DNA of 64,000 bases from NCBI RefSeq assembly GCF_000702505.1, contig NZ_JNIM01000001.1, positions 4,216,001-4,280,000 of the forward strand, written 5' to 3'. Within the stretch, counting starts at the first letter, position 1. Every line of letters begins with the position of its first letter. Shown one piece after another: positions 8,862 through 17,948 of the stretch. The notes below the pieces were generated by a model. The model made no database searches, had not been told where the DNA came from, and was given only the letters and a program-made list of their open reading frames with translations. The stretch is from Thermogemmatispora carboxidivorans. Lineage in GTDB: Bacteria; Chloroflexota; Ktedonobacteria; Ktedonobacterales; Ktedonobacteraceae. A program made the translations under genes and the position numbers.

Positions 8862-11800
8862 TCAGGTGAGAACCACCTCCGTCTCAGGCAGCAGGACGGC
8901 GCTCAGGGCACGCCCTGGCCACCAGAGCGCGTCTGGCGCCTGCTCCTCTGTCCGAGATCCATCGCGCTGCGCCCACCGGCCTTTCACCTGGCCATACCAG
9001 TCCTCGGGCAGCAGGGCACAGAGCAGCACATGGAGGCGCGAGCAGGAGCCTACCGGCAGGTCCAATGAGGCCGGGTCCTGGCCAAGCGCCTCGGGCTGGC
9101 TCACCAGGCGGTAGTGAGCCAGCCGCTCCAATTGCCACCAGCGAAGCGGCTGCGGCAGGGGCGGCAGCTCCTGTACACTCCAGCAGATCAGGAGATAGCG
9201 TAGCAAGGGATCGGCAGGCCAGCGCCAGGCGACGATCAGGCGCTGGCCCCCGCCGGCTGAGCGCAGGCTCATGCGCACGTCCGCTGGCTGGAGCTGCTCC
9301 GCCAGACGCCGGCTGGCGACTCGCAGTTGCAGCGCATAGCGCGCCAGGGGCTGCGGCTGCTGGATGCTCCTGGCAATCAGCAGCATGCGTCGGTAATCGC
9401 AGGCACGCCAGGCCTCCTCCAGTTCCTTGACGAGCCGGATCACCTCCAGGCGCTGGCTCTGGGCCGCAGTCAGCAGCCAAGGAAAGACCGCCAGCAGCTC
9501 CGGCTTGTAGGCCGAGGCTAGCTGCTCATCCGCATGCTCCTGCTTCAGCAGGTGGAGCAGCTCCAGGGCCTGGCGCGCCTCGGCGAGAGCGCGCCTGTGC
9601 TCAGCCGTGAGGCGCCCAAGCAGAGCCTCCGGCAGCCCGTTATAGGCCGCCAGTATTCGGCGCGGCCCCGCCTCGCCAGCCTCGTGCGAGGCCGTCATGA
9701 GCGCCTGCTCAAAGGCCCGCCACTCTTGCTCTTGCGTCCAGAGGAAATGCAGACGCTCTTGCTCCTCCGGCGAGAACTGGAAAAAGGCGCTGTGCGGGCT
9801 GGAGAGCAAGCGCTCATAGAAGGCGAGGAGGCGCTGATCATCCTCATAGGCTGCGACGAACTCCTGAGCCAGCTCCAGCAGCTCGCGCTCATCCTTGCTG
9901 AGGCGGACCTCTTGCAAGAGGGGATCAGCCGCGGCGGCGATCAGGCGCGGCTGGCGCGAGTGCAGGGTGCTCAGGAAACAGCTATAGCAGCGCCAGCGCT
10001 GACGGGCCCGCGTCAGGAGAGCGCGCTCCTCGCTGGTCAGGAGCAGGCTGTCCTCCGCCGTGGCCTCCTGTTCCAGTTGCTCGCCCAGCATAACGAGGCT
10101 GGCATCATCGTTTGCCTCGACGGCAGCATAGAAGCTGCGCGCCAGCTCCAGCTGCTCTTTTTCTACGGGCGTGAGAGCCGTGCACGTCTCCAGCAGCGGG
10201 TCATCAGCCTCGGCCACGGCCCGCAGACGGCGGCTGCGCAGGGCCATTCGCAGACGCGCCAGGGCCGCCAGACGGCGCTCGGCCAGCTCAGCCCGCGCGC
10301 GCTGCTCGGCGCTAAAGGAGAGCTGGGTCCCCGCCGGACCAAGGGCCAGGGCCTCATAGGCCGCAAGCAGGGCCTCATCGTCGGCCTCGGGGTCGGCCAC
10401 CAGGGCACAGAAGCGGGCCGCCTGGCATCCGATCATCTCCTCCTCTGGCGGCAGGGAGAGGCCGCAGCGCCACACCTGCTCGTAGGCCGCGGCCAGAGCA
10501 CTCACCTCACCGCTCCGGCGCGCCTCAGCCCAGGCCCTGGCCGCCTCGTAGCGCTCGCGGGCGGCCTGCACCTGAGCCTGTTCCTGCGCATTGAGGATCG
10601 TGGGGCCATAGAGCGAAATCAAGTTTGTCGCCGCGGCGAGCAGCCCCTTGTCATGGCGCTCCTGCAGCGCCTGGCGGAAGCGCCGCCCCTCAGTGATCAG
10701 GAGCTGCTCGCGCTCGGTCAGGGCACTGCAGCCATCGAGCACGGCATCGTAGCTGGCCAGAATGTCCTCCAGCGAGGAGCGCTGAGCAATGGCCTGGCGC
10801 AGACGGGCCAGCGCCTCCAGACGCCGACGCGCCAGCTCCGCGCGCTCTCGATAGGACTGGGCCGGCCCATACTGCTCCAGCAGCGGCAGCCAGGCGCGGA
10901 CAATGGCCTCATCATCGCCGCGAGTCATAGCCTCCCTCAATTCGCTCAGGGCCTGCCGCTTTTCGTGCTCCGGGTCGAGCAGGCGGAACGGAAAGCGTAC
11001 GTCCTGGACAGGCTGGAGACAGGCCGCTTGCAGCTCCCGCGCCAGTTGGCGAACCACCGGATCATGGCAGCTCACCAGCTCCTGGAAGAGGCGCGAGCGT
11101 GAGGGGTCGGCAAAGTCTTCAGCGGTAAAGAGCAGCGACTCGGGCGGCCTGCCGCGCTCACCGATGCGGGCGTAGCGTCGCCAGAGCGAGGGATCACCGG
11201 CCAGAGCGGAGAGAGCGGTCGTGATCACGAGGGCCGAAAAGGCGTCGGTCTCCTCGCTAAACGGGCGCTGATACATCTGCGGATGCTGGTAGTCCTGCTG
11301 GCCAGCCAGCACCGGTCGATAGCCGGCCAGAGGCGGAAGATAAACGCCGTCGTAGTCGACCAGCACCAGCCGCCCATCCTCGCGGACCAGCACATTGCTG
11401 CCAGCCAGGTCACCGTGTGCCATCTGTGCTCTGCGCATGGCCCAAACGATCTCCTGCCAGCGCTGGCTGAGCTGGCTGAGGGCCGCCCGATCGCCTTGGA
11501 GAGCAGAGGCATGGACCGCTTCGCAGAGCGTGCGCCCCTCGACCCACTCCATCGCGATCAGAGGGCAGACCTCGCTGCGGCCCTGCTCCTTCACCAGGAT
11601 GCCCTCACGATGATAGGTGAAAGGGACCGTAATGGCCCTCAGCGCCGGCTGCGAGGCGAAGTAGTCGGCGATCAGGCGATAGCGTTCCTCGGTATCGGCC
11701 TTCATGTCAACATGGAAACAGCGCAGCGCGCGCACCTCTCCGCTGCGTGTGCGGAACTTGTAGACAACGGCAAAGCCGCCCTCCACTCCCCAGGGGCGCC

Positions 11801-11927
11801 TGATGGGACCCCGGCGCGTAGCAATCTCGACCATCTCGACCTGGCCTTCGCGCAGCTCAGGATCAGGCACCAGGAGACGGCTGCGCGCAAACTGCATGGC
11901 CTCATCGAAAGCCAGACGCCCGGGCAT
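8862..11927 (-). CDS. Divergent protein kinase with long helical-repeat tail
   Basis: 1021 residues. The N-terminal 300 residues form a protein-kinase-like domain: glycine loop GGFAVVYKF (about 50-58), catalytic loop AHGDLAGSN in place of HRD-KxxN, and VDYDG in place of DFG. This resembles small-molecule or lipopolysaccharide-kinase-like branches rather than PknB. The rest is helical with repeats of about 90 residues (recurring ALARLR...LLxxCxALTxxExEQL patterns near residues 365-440 and 550-640), probably a scaffold for protein contacts. It starts 5 bases after the phosphatase gene, with GGAG 8 bases upstream, so the two are tightly coupled. Likely activity is phosphorylation of partners in the GTPase complex, by inference. 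Confidence 0.7.
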   Translation of the reverse strand: MPGRLAFDEAMQFARSRLLVPDPELREGQVEMVEIATRRGPIRRPWGVEGGFAVVYKFRTRSGEVRALRCFHVDMKADTEERYRLIADYFASQPALRAITVPFTYHREGILVKEQGRSEVCPLIAMEWVEGRTLCEAVHASALQGDRAALSQLSQRWQEIVWAMRRAQMAHGDLAGSNVLVREDGRLVLVDYDGVYLPPLAGYRPVLAGQQDYQHPQMYQRPFSEETDAFSALVITTALSALAGDPSLWRRYARIGERGRPPESLLFTAEDFADPSRSRLFQELVSCHDPVVRQLARELQAACLQPVQDVRFPFRLLDPEHEKRQALSELREAMTRGDDEAIVRAWLPLLEQYGPAQSYRERAELARRRLEALARLRQAIAQRSSLEDILASYDAVLDGCSALTEREQLLITEGRRFRQALQERHDKGLLAAATNLISLYGPTILNAQEQAQVQAARERYEAARAWAEARRSGEVSALAAAYEQVWRCGLSLPPEEEMIGCQAARFCALVADPEADDEALLAAYEALALGPAGTQLSFSAEQRARAELAERRLAALARLRMALRSRRLRAVAEADDPLLETCTALTPVEKEQLELARSFYAAVEANDDASLVMLGEQLEQEATAEDSLLLTSEERALLTRARQRWRCYSCFLSTLHSRQPRLIAAAADPLLQEVRLSKDERELLELAQEFVAAYEDDQRLLAFYERLLSSPHSAFFQFSPEEQERLHFLWTQEQEWRAFEQALMTASHEAGEAGPRRILAAYNGLPEALLGRLTAEHRRALAEARQALELLHLLKQEHADEQLASAYKPELLAVFPWLLTAAQSQRLEVIRLVKELEEAWRACDYRRMLLIARSIQQPQPLARYALQLRVASRRLAEQLQPADVRMSLRSAGGGQRLIVAWRWPADPLLRYLLICWSVQELPPLPQPLRWWQLERLAHYRLVSQPEALGQDPASLDLPVGSCSRLHVLLCALLPEDWYGQVKGRWAQRDGSRTEEQAPDALWWPGRALSAVLLPETEVVLT

Positions 11928-11932
11928 AGAGG

Positions 11933-13108
11933 CTACTCCGTCCTTTCTCCTCGGATCGGCGGCGCTTGCCCCGCCTCATCTCCAGCTTCGACCCCGCGCA
12001 CGCCCAAGGCGCTCAGCGTCCGGCGCAGCGACGCGGCACATGGCTCGGCAGCCAGCAGCGGCGCATAGCTCTCCCAGAGGCGAGCCGCCTGCCAGGCAGC
12101 ATCGGCGCGATTCAGGAGCGGGCGGAGCTGCCAGAGCAGCTCATCGAGGGCCTCGGCCACTCGCCGCGCCTGGGCGATTTCCTCATTCGTGGTCAGGCCC
12201 GGCGGCTGCTGAAAAGCGCCTCCATCGCCGTAGAGCACGGCCATCCGTCGACGGTCGCCAGCGCGGCGGGCCTCCTCGAACTCGCGCTGGCGTTGCTGCA
12301 CAAGGTCGCCCTGATAGGACTGCGTTGCGCCCAGCAGGCAGGCCCGCGCGCTCGCCGCTCGGCAACAGGTCAGAACCAGCGCAGTGCAGTCGTCGTCGGC
12401 CAGCCCTCGCCGCGCCCGCTCCTCCTCGACAAAGGCCTGCCAGGAGGTCAGTCGCTGCTGGGCCACCAGCTCGAAGCACTGGCCCGGGGTCAAACTGCCA
12501 TCTCCACCGGCCAACACCCAGCGCGCCAGGGCATCGGTCGCCAGCATCAGGCAGTCGTCCGCTTCAAGCGTCAGCTCTTGCTCCTGGAGACGGTGAAAGG
12601 AGCGGCGGAAGAGGGCCGCCCGCGAAGGCAGACAGAGCGGCGGCTTTGTGAACTCGGCGGGCGAGCGCAGAGGGAAGGACTCGACCAGCTCGCTGCCCGC
12701 CCGGCGCCAGAGCAAACAGCTATCGCCGACGGCGAGCGCCTTGGCCACCACACGCTCCGGCCCCGACTCGACTACGCGCAGCGTCGCCAGCGTCGCCTGA
12801 CTGCCTTCACGCAGCCACTTGTAGCGCAGCGCCGGCGGCAGTTGCTCTGCCGGCAAGAGATAGCTCGCGTAGCGGGTCCAGGCCAGGTCTAGCCACCACT
12901 CTACCTCGAAGGGGTGAGCACTCAAGAGCGGATAGGTCACGAACAGCTCCGCCAGCGTCAAGGCCCACTCACGGGCGAACAAGGTCGTGCCGGCCCCATC
13001 GGCTACGGCAAACAGCCCACGCCCGGCATCCAGCGCGCAGGCATCCTCGTTGGTCTCGCGCTCATGCTCCGATTTCCAGTACTCCAGAATGCTGATCTCG
13101 GCAAACAT
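11933..13108 (-). CDS. PP2C-like protein phosphatase
   Basis: 391 residues from the preferred start, a Met preceded by GGGGAG 10 bases upstream. A longer reading to 13198 adds an unsupported Arg-rich segment. PP2C metal-site motifs can be followed: NEDA near residue 22, VADGAG near 37, TDALAR for the usual SDGL, and DDDCTALVL for the DN-T motif. The C-terminal 100 residues are an Arg/Ala-rich helical extension. It lies between the vWA gene and the second kinase gene. It probably reverses phosphorylation by the kinases of this operon; the pairing is inferred from position. Confidence 0.75.
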   Translation of the reverse strand: MFAEISILEYWKSEHERETNEDACALDAGRGLFAVADGAGTTLFAREWALTLAELFVTYPLLSAHPFEVEWWLDLAWTRYASYLLPAEQLPPALRYKWLREGSQATLATLRVVESGPERVVAKALAVGDSCLLWRRAGSELVESFPLRSPAEFTKPPLCLPSRAALFRRSFHRLQEQELTLEADDCLMLATDALARWVLAGGDGSLTPGQCFELVAQQRLTSWQAFVEEERARRGLADDDCTALVLTCCRAASARACLLGATQSYQGDLVQQRQREFEEARRAGDRRRMAVLYGDGGAFQQPPGLTTNEEIAQARRVAEALDELLWQLRPLLNRADAAWQAARLWESYAPLLAAEPCAASLRRTLSALGVRGVEAGDEAGQAPPIRGERTE

Positions 13109-13230
13109 CGACAGGTCTCTCCCCTGTCTCCAGCTCACAGCTACCGACAAGGACCTCACAGCGGACGGTCGCCGGCAGCCGGTCAGACAGGCAGGCAATT
13201 GACCCTCCCGCTGGCGCTCCGCGTCATCTC

Positions 13231-14115
13231 TCAGCGATTCGGGTCCAGAAGCTGAGTGGCTGGCAGGCTGGCGAAGTTAAACATCAGGCGCACGGAAACA
13301 GCGTCACCGTTAAAGATCAGGCCGCGGGCCTGCGGGCCGATGTCGCGCTGCAGCATCGCCGCTAGCAGCGCCCGACTGGTCTCGGGGACAAGGCTGCTGA
13401 TGCGAAACAGGAGCTGGGCGTAGGGATCGTTGGGCAGCTCGCTCTCCGTTGCCGGGTACTCCACCGGCGCGTAATTGAGGCTGGTGATGTGCACGGAGAA
13501 CAGGAGGGCATTGCCATCGGCAGTGGCCACCCGGCAGAGGTCCTGCGCGATCGGCGTCGGATCGCCATCAGTGGCCATTCCGTCAGTCACATTGATGACA
13601 ACCGGCGGGTAGCTGTTGGGATGGGCCGCAGCCCAGCGCTGGGCCAGCTCGGCAGCATACCGCAAGGCGGCACACATCGGCGTCCCTTCTCTGGAGACCG
13701 GCTTGACCCAGATCGGAAAAGAGATCTCTAGCTCATAGACCGCGCCCGTCTCGTCAAGCTCGCGCTTCTTGCGCCGCTCCACAGCCAGGGGCTGATCTTG
13801 CAGCTCCCCCAGGGTCACAAACTCTTTCCGCCCAAGTCCCCCCTTGAGGGCCGACGTCACTGTCGTGCCACTGTATCCCAGAACGGCAATCTCCGCCCGC
13901 GGGCGTACTTCGGGGATGCCTTCCTTGTCAATGACTGTGTTGGCCGTGATAAGCTCGTTCAGGAAGCCATTGACTACTGTCGCTACCATCTCGCATTTGC
14001 GCCGCCCACCGCCAGCCTGCTGTAACCCGAATGGCTCATCCATCGATCCCGATTGATCAATCAGCAGAATAAGGCAGCCAGGTTGACGGCTGCTCCAGGG
14101 CTGCAGATATGGCAT
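13231..14115 (-). CDS. von Willebrand factor A domain protein (TerY-like)
   Basis: A single vWA domain of 294 residues with a complete MIDAS: DQSGSMD at about 20-26, a Thr in GYSGTTVTS, and NVTDGMATDGD. Together these make a metal-dependent protein-binding site. No signal peptide is visible, so it is cytoplasmic. Similar vWA proteins occur with PP2C phosphatases and kinases in TerY-P type triads, and that trio is present here in adjacent genes. The ribosome site GAGGAG lies 10 bases upstream. Its probable role is an adaptor assembling the signalling complex. Confidence 0.85.
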   Translation of the reverse strand: MPYLQPWSSRQPGCLILLIDQSGSMDEPFGLQQAGGGRRKCEMVATVVNGFLNELITANTVIDKEGIPEVRPRAEIAVLGYSGTTVTSALKGGLGRKEFVTLGELQDQPLAVERRKKRELDETGAVYELEISFPIWVKPVSREGTPMCAALRYAAELAQRWAAAHPNSYPPVVINVTDGMATDGDPTPIAQDLCRVATADGNALLFSVHITSLNYAPVEYPATESELPNDPYAQLLFRISSLVPETSRALLAAMLQRDIGPQARGLIFNGDAVSVRLMFNFASLPATQLLDPNR

Positions 14116-14250
14116 GACAATCCTGCTCCTCGTTCACCGCTTGCTGTTACACTGGAGCCACTCTACTGGGAGAACGCCAGTTACTCGACAATTTTGCCTA
14201 TTTTTACATTACCGAGCTGGCAGCCGCCCCTACCTCATCCCTCTCCTCAG

Positions 14251-15801
14251 TCACCAGCGGAGGCGCAGCTTGACATAGCGGTAGTTGGCATACAGACAGG
14301 CAGCGCAGGCAGCCAGAGCCAGCAGACTGGAAATCACGCCTCCAAGGAGGCGCTCGCCCCCAACATGGGCGATGAATTTGTAAGCCCACACCCAACCGCT
14401 CAGCCCGTAATAGCACGCCACCAGCAGGCCCAACGCCTGGGCGACGAGTGGATGCCGACGGCTGATGGCCAGTAGGAAGAGGGCCATCATCAGGGGGATG
14501 GAGAGCAAGATCAGCCACCACAGCTTAGGAAGAGCAGCGAGTAGGAGAATCCCGGCCAGAATAATTAGCACGAAATGTGTAAATCGGAATAGACGAAATT
14601 CAGGTAGAGAGAGAAAGGAGCGGTGACCGCTGAAGAGATGCGGCGGTTTTACTGGCGGCAACTGGAGCGAGAAGGCAGGAGCCAGGAGAAGGCCCGAGGA
14701 GTGCGTGGGCAGATTGGGGAGCGTGGTTGAGGCCAGGCTCCCGCCAGGGGAGAACGATCGCCCTCCCAGGAAGAGCCTCGCCGGTCCCGGGTCGGGGGTC
14801 AATGCCGGCGTGAAGGCCGACGCGGACCTTGACGCGACTGCTGGCTCGTGACCCGGCCCCGACTGCGGCGGACGGCGCTGCGCGGTGACCGCCTGCTCCA
14901 GAGCCTCAGCGAAGGCTTTGACTCTCGGATAACGCTGATCGGGATCTTTCGCCAGCGCTTTGAAAATGACCCGCTCCACCGCAGGGGGAATATCGCCAAA
15001 GCGCGCCGTCAGCGGAGGCGGCGGCTGCGTCTGATGGAGCCGGCTCAGCTCCTGCAGGCGCACCTGCGCATCTGGGGCGGCACTGCTGAACGGGGGAGCG
15101 CCGGCCAGCCACTCGTAGCAAGTCACAGCGAGCGCATACTGATCGCTGGCGCGGCGACGCAGGCCCTCAAAACGCTCGGGCGCCATGTACTCGGGCGAGC
15201 CCCAGACCGCTGTCTCCCCCACCGACTGCGCCGCAGCCAGCGGATCACTGACCCGGAGCGTCTTGTGACCGATAATGGCAATGCCGAAGTCGCTGAGCCA
15301 GATCTGCCCCCGCTCGCCAATGAGCATGTTGGCCGGCTTGACATCGAGATGCAGAATAGCATTCTCGCGCCCGTCAGGCTCGCGGAAGTCGTGGGCATAC
15401 TGTAGCGCCGCCGCCACCTGCTGTACATAGCGTACCACCTCCTCTGGCGGCAAGCGCCGGCCCCGGGGTACAAGCTGACGCAGGCTCCCCCCAGGAGCCA
15501 GCGGCATGACCAGATAGGGCAAGGCGAGCCACTGCCCCTGCAGCTCCACCTCATGGATGCCGTAGTCAAGGAGCCGGATAATGTTGGGATGGCTGAGGCG
15601 CGAGATAATTCGCACCTCGCGCTCAAAGTCCTCGCGGCTCTCCAGCGAATCCAGCGAGCGTCGACTGACTTTGATCGCTACCTCTTGATCCGCCCCCCAT
15701 CGGCCACGATAGACGCAGGCAAAGCCACCACTGCCCAGGACCTCGACCAGGCGATACGGACCTACCTGCTGGCCAAGTAGCACCTCGCCATCGATTTCCA
15801 T
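14251..15801 (-). CDS. Ser/Thr protein kinase, PknB type, with C-terminal membrane domain
   Basis: First gene of the operon. The kinase domain fills about residues 1-275 with GSGGFACVYRG, catalytic HLDVKPANML, SDFGIA and MAPERFEG all intact, so it should be active. A Pro/Ser/Ala-rich linker of about 100 residues follows, then four hydrophobic segments near the C-terminus (from FVLIILAGILLLAALP onward), placing the kinase on the inner membrane face. Met at 15801 was chosen because AGAGG lies 7 bases upstream; the longer reading to 15864 has none. A promoter pair is visible at 15984-16012. It probably senses a membrane signal and starts the phosphorylation cascade. Confidence 0.88.
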   Translation of the reverse strand: MEIDGEVLLGQQVGPYRLVEVLGSGGFACVYRGRWGADQEVAIKVSRRSLDSLESREDFEREVRIISRLSHPNIIRLLDYGIHEVELQGQWLALPYLVMPLAPGGSLRQLVPRGRRLPPEEVVRYVQQVAAALQYAHDFREPDGRENAILHLDVKPANMLIGERGQIWLSDFGIAIIGHKTLRVSDPLAAAQSVGETAVWGSPEYMAPERFEGLRRRASDQYALAVTCYEWLAGAPPFSSAAPDAQVRLQELSRLHQTQPPPPLTARFGDIPPAVERVIFKALAKDPDQRYPRVKAFAEALEQAVTAQRRPPQSGPGHEPAVASRSASAFTPALTPDPGPARLFLGGRSFSPGGSLASTTLPNLPTHSSGLLLAPAFSLQLPPVKPPHLFSGHRSFLSLPEFRLFRFTHFVLIILAGILLLAALPKLWWLILLSIPLMMALFLLAISRRHPLVAQALGLLVACYYGLSGWVWAYKFIAHVGGERLLGGVISSLLALAACAACLYANYRYVKLRLRW

Positions 15802-15983
15802 GATGGGACCTCTCTCGACTTCAGAGCAGAGCACTCGCCAGGACGCACTACCGGCCAGCCACACCTCCTACGGACAGGGTCGGGAGATGAGGGCGCACAA
15901 TGGAAGCCAGCCTCTAGAGTGACCCTGCATGTATATTGCAACGTAACCATGTCTCTATTGTACTGCCGGCAGCTTACTTTAGT

Positions 15984-16012
15984 AGCATAGCACAGCAACG
16001 CTGGCTATTCAA
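15984..16012 (-). promoter_or_regulatory. Promoter of the kinase-vWA-PP2C-GTPase operon
   Basis: On the minus strand TTGAAT (16007-16012) and TATGCT (15984-15989) are separated by 17 bases, a sigma-70-like arrangement about 180 bases upstream of the first gene. The leader in between shows no ORF with a good ribosome site. Confidence 0.45.
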
Positions 16013-16036
16013 GCGTACGCTTACTCGGGGGGCGAA

Positions 16037-16068
16037 GCTGGCGCTACTCGCGCCAGCCAACTTTTTTT
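16037..16068 (+). terminator. Intrinsic terminator, plus strand, with no plus-strand gene before it
   Basis: A perfect 8-bp stem GCTGGCGC / GCGCCAGC with a 5-base loop is followed after 4 bases by seven T residues on the plus strand. No plus-strand protein gene precedes it. It may end a short RNA read from a possible promoter at 15936-15964. Confidence 0.6.
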
Positions 16069-16186
16069 AGTAAAAAACGAACGCAATAGTGAGGAGGGAC
16101 GAAAAGGCAAGGACGGGCGGCGCGCTCTCTGGCGCCGCCGTCGCATCAGGCCAGGGCAAGGCGGTGCGGTGCGGCCTGCCGAGGCT

Positions 16187-16588
16187 TCAGTCGAAGCAGG
16201 TCAGGTGCAGGGTGCGGCGTCGCGGCCCATCCAGCTCCACCAACACGAGGCGCTGCCAGGTACCCAGCAATAGGCGGCGCTGAGCATAGGGCACCACCAG
16301 CGATGGCCCGATCAGTGTCGCCAGAATGTGATCGGGCGTATGGGCAGGATCGTGCGGATGCCGATAGCGGATCGACGGCAGCAGGCGGCGCAGGGCCTCG
16401 AGAAAATCGAGATCGGTGCCCGGGTCGAGATCCATCGCCGTCACGGCGCAGGTTGTATGCGGCACAAAGATCGTACACAGGCCGCTCTCTCGCTGGACAT
16501 CGTGGAGATAGCGCGCCACCGTATCCGTAATGTCGATGATCTGATCCTTGTCGCGGGTTTCAACAGCCAGAATCTTCATCTCAGCCAT
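16187..16588 (-). CDS. YjbQ/UPF0047 family protein
   Basis: 133 residues, the normal length. The family signature is present: PHTTCAVTAMDLDPGTDLDFLEALRRLLP, then a region with His residues and LGTWQRLVLVELDGPRRR at the end. Some family members have been reported to have a weak thiamine-phosphate-synthase-like activity, but the true role is not established. GGAGGA lies 7 bases before the ATG. It sits between the operon promoter region and a methyltransferase gene, with 150 bases to the latter, so co-transcription is possible. Confidence 0.88.
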   Translation of the reverse strand: MAEMKILAVETRDKDQIIDITDTVARYLHDVQRESGLCTIFVPHTTCAVTAMDLDPGTDLDFLEALRRLLPSIRYRHPHDPAHTPDHILATLIGPSLVVPYAQRRLLLGTWQRLVLVELDGPRRRTLHLTCFD

Positions 16589-16738
16589 AGGTTACTCCTC
16601 CTGGATGTTGCAGCAGCGTCTCTCTGTCTTGGCAACCCGGCGAGCGCAGAACAGTCCAGCCCGTGCGCGCGATCACAGAGGGCCATCCGATCCGGCCTCT
16701 CGTTTGCAGCCGCGCGACCACTCCTGGTAGCCAGCTCT

Positions 16739-17626
16739 CTAGCTGGGTTTGCGTCCGCAGATGGTCAAGGCATAGCAGAGGCCGACGTGGTCCTCGCTGA
16801 GCATCTCCACCAGCATCCGCTCATAGAGGGTATCAAACTCGGCCTCGCTCAGCGAGGCGAAGTGCAGCAAGAAGGGTTTCGTCAAGGCGAAGGCCACCTC
16901 GGCATCTTTGACGCTGATAGCGTACATGTCGCTGCCATAGGAGCCATCGACCACATAGGGCACCTTGCGGATGGTCCCAAAGCCGGCCTCCAGCAGCAGC
17001 TTGCCGAGCATATAAGGGACACCGCTGGTGTGGCCATCGACCGAAAAGGTGCGCTTCAGACGGGCCAGGGCCGTGTAGAGATGGCCCATCATCGCCTGAA
17101 AGGCGGGGCTATTGGTCACTGTTAACTCCGGCTCTGAGAGGCGCAGCAGGCCGCCGGGGCGCAGCAGGCGCCAGCACTCAGCGATCAGCGACCGCCAGCT
17201 CTCTTGATCCATAAAGGCGAAGATCCAGCGGGCGTTGATCAGATCAAACGAGGCATCGCGAAAGGCCAGGGGCTGGCGAGCATCCATTACCTCGAAGGAG
17301 ACGTTTGTCAAGCCGCGCACGCGGGCCTGGGCGAAGGCGTAGCGGATCATCGTCTCGCTGATGTCGAAGCCGACGATCTCCATCGAGGGATGGGCTGCTG
17401 CCAGGGCGAGGGCCCAGCCACCGGGGCCACATCCGATATCAAGGACCCGCTGCACGCCGCTGAGTTCCTCGGCTGTCCATTCCGGCAGCAGGCCGCCCAT
17501 CGCCTGCGTCAGCAGCTGGTCCTGCATCATCAGGCGCGACGTTTCGGCGGCATCCTCAGCATCGATCGTATATTGGCTCTGGGCTGTAGGCTCGGAAGAG
17601 GGGGCAGGGTGATCAGAGGTAGCCAT
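16739..17626 (-). CDS. Class I SAM-dependent methyltransferase
   Basis: About 295 residues. SAM-binding motif I is VLDIGCGPGGWALALA, followed by an acidic IVGFDIS that ends strand two, then FEVMDARQPLAF and INARWIFAFM, typical of Methyltransf_11/25 proteins. The substrate is unknown. Met at 17626 is preceded by GGAG at 6 bases; the earlier in-frame Met at 17683 has no good site. Its neighbours (YjbQ-like and lectin kinase) give no clear functional clue. Confidence 0.85.
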   Translation of the reverse strand: MATSDHPAPSSEPTAQSQYTIDAEDAAETSRLMMQDQLLTQAMGGLLPEWTAEELSGVQRVLDIGCGPGGWALALAAAHPSMEIVGFDISETMIRYAFAQARVRGLTNVSFEVMDARQPLAFRDASFDLINARWIFAFMDQESWRSLIAECWRLLRPGGLLRLSEPELTVTNSPAFQAMMGHLYTALARLKRTFSVDGHTSGVPYMLGKLLLEAGFGTIRKVPYVVDGSYGSDMYAISVKDAEVAFALTKPFLLHFASLSEAEFDTLYERMLVEMLSEDHVGLCYALTICGRKPS

Positions 17627-17948
17627 TGGTTTCTCCGTTCCGTCCTTTCTCTGAACTCCAACGAACGGTGAGGCCAGGCGCATTCAGAGCCGGCAGAGCT
17701 GGGTCGGCAGGAGCGCTGAGCTTCCTCAGCGCTGTCGCTGTCGATCACTCCTCTGCCAGCGGTCTGCGTCGGCATAGCAGGCAGACGGGCAGGCACTTTA
17801 TCGCTGTATCGAAGACGCCAGGTGCTCGTGGGCGCGAAAGGCAGCCCTTCCTTCTCGTTTGCGGCCAAGGCAACCCACAGGGACACGTTCCAGGATAGAC
17901 TATCAGGAGTGGCAAGTCAAGCAGGAAGAGGTAACACAGCAGCCCGGC
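17627..17948. other. Intergenic region with one hairpin
   Basis: 322 bases between the lectin kinase gene and the methyltransferase gene. The only structure is a 9-bp hairpin (17712-17720 with 17725-17733, 4-base loop), without a T tract. No ORF with a ribosome site was seen. Confidence 0.5.

Noticed and set aside
9534..11102. 522-codon plus-strand frame opposite the long kinase gene
   Set aside because: High GC content creates long antisense frames; the product is Gln/Leu/Arg-rich with no domain, and the minus-strand gene has kinase motifs.
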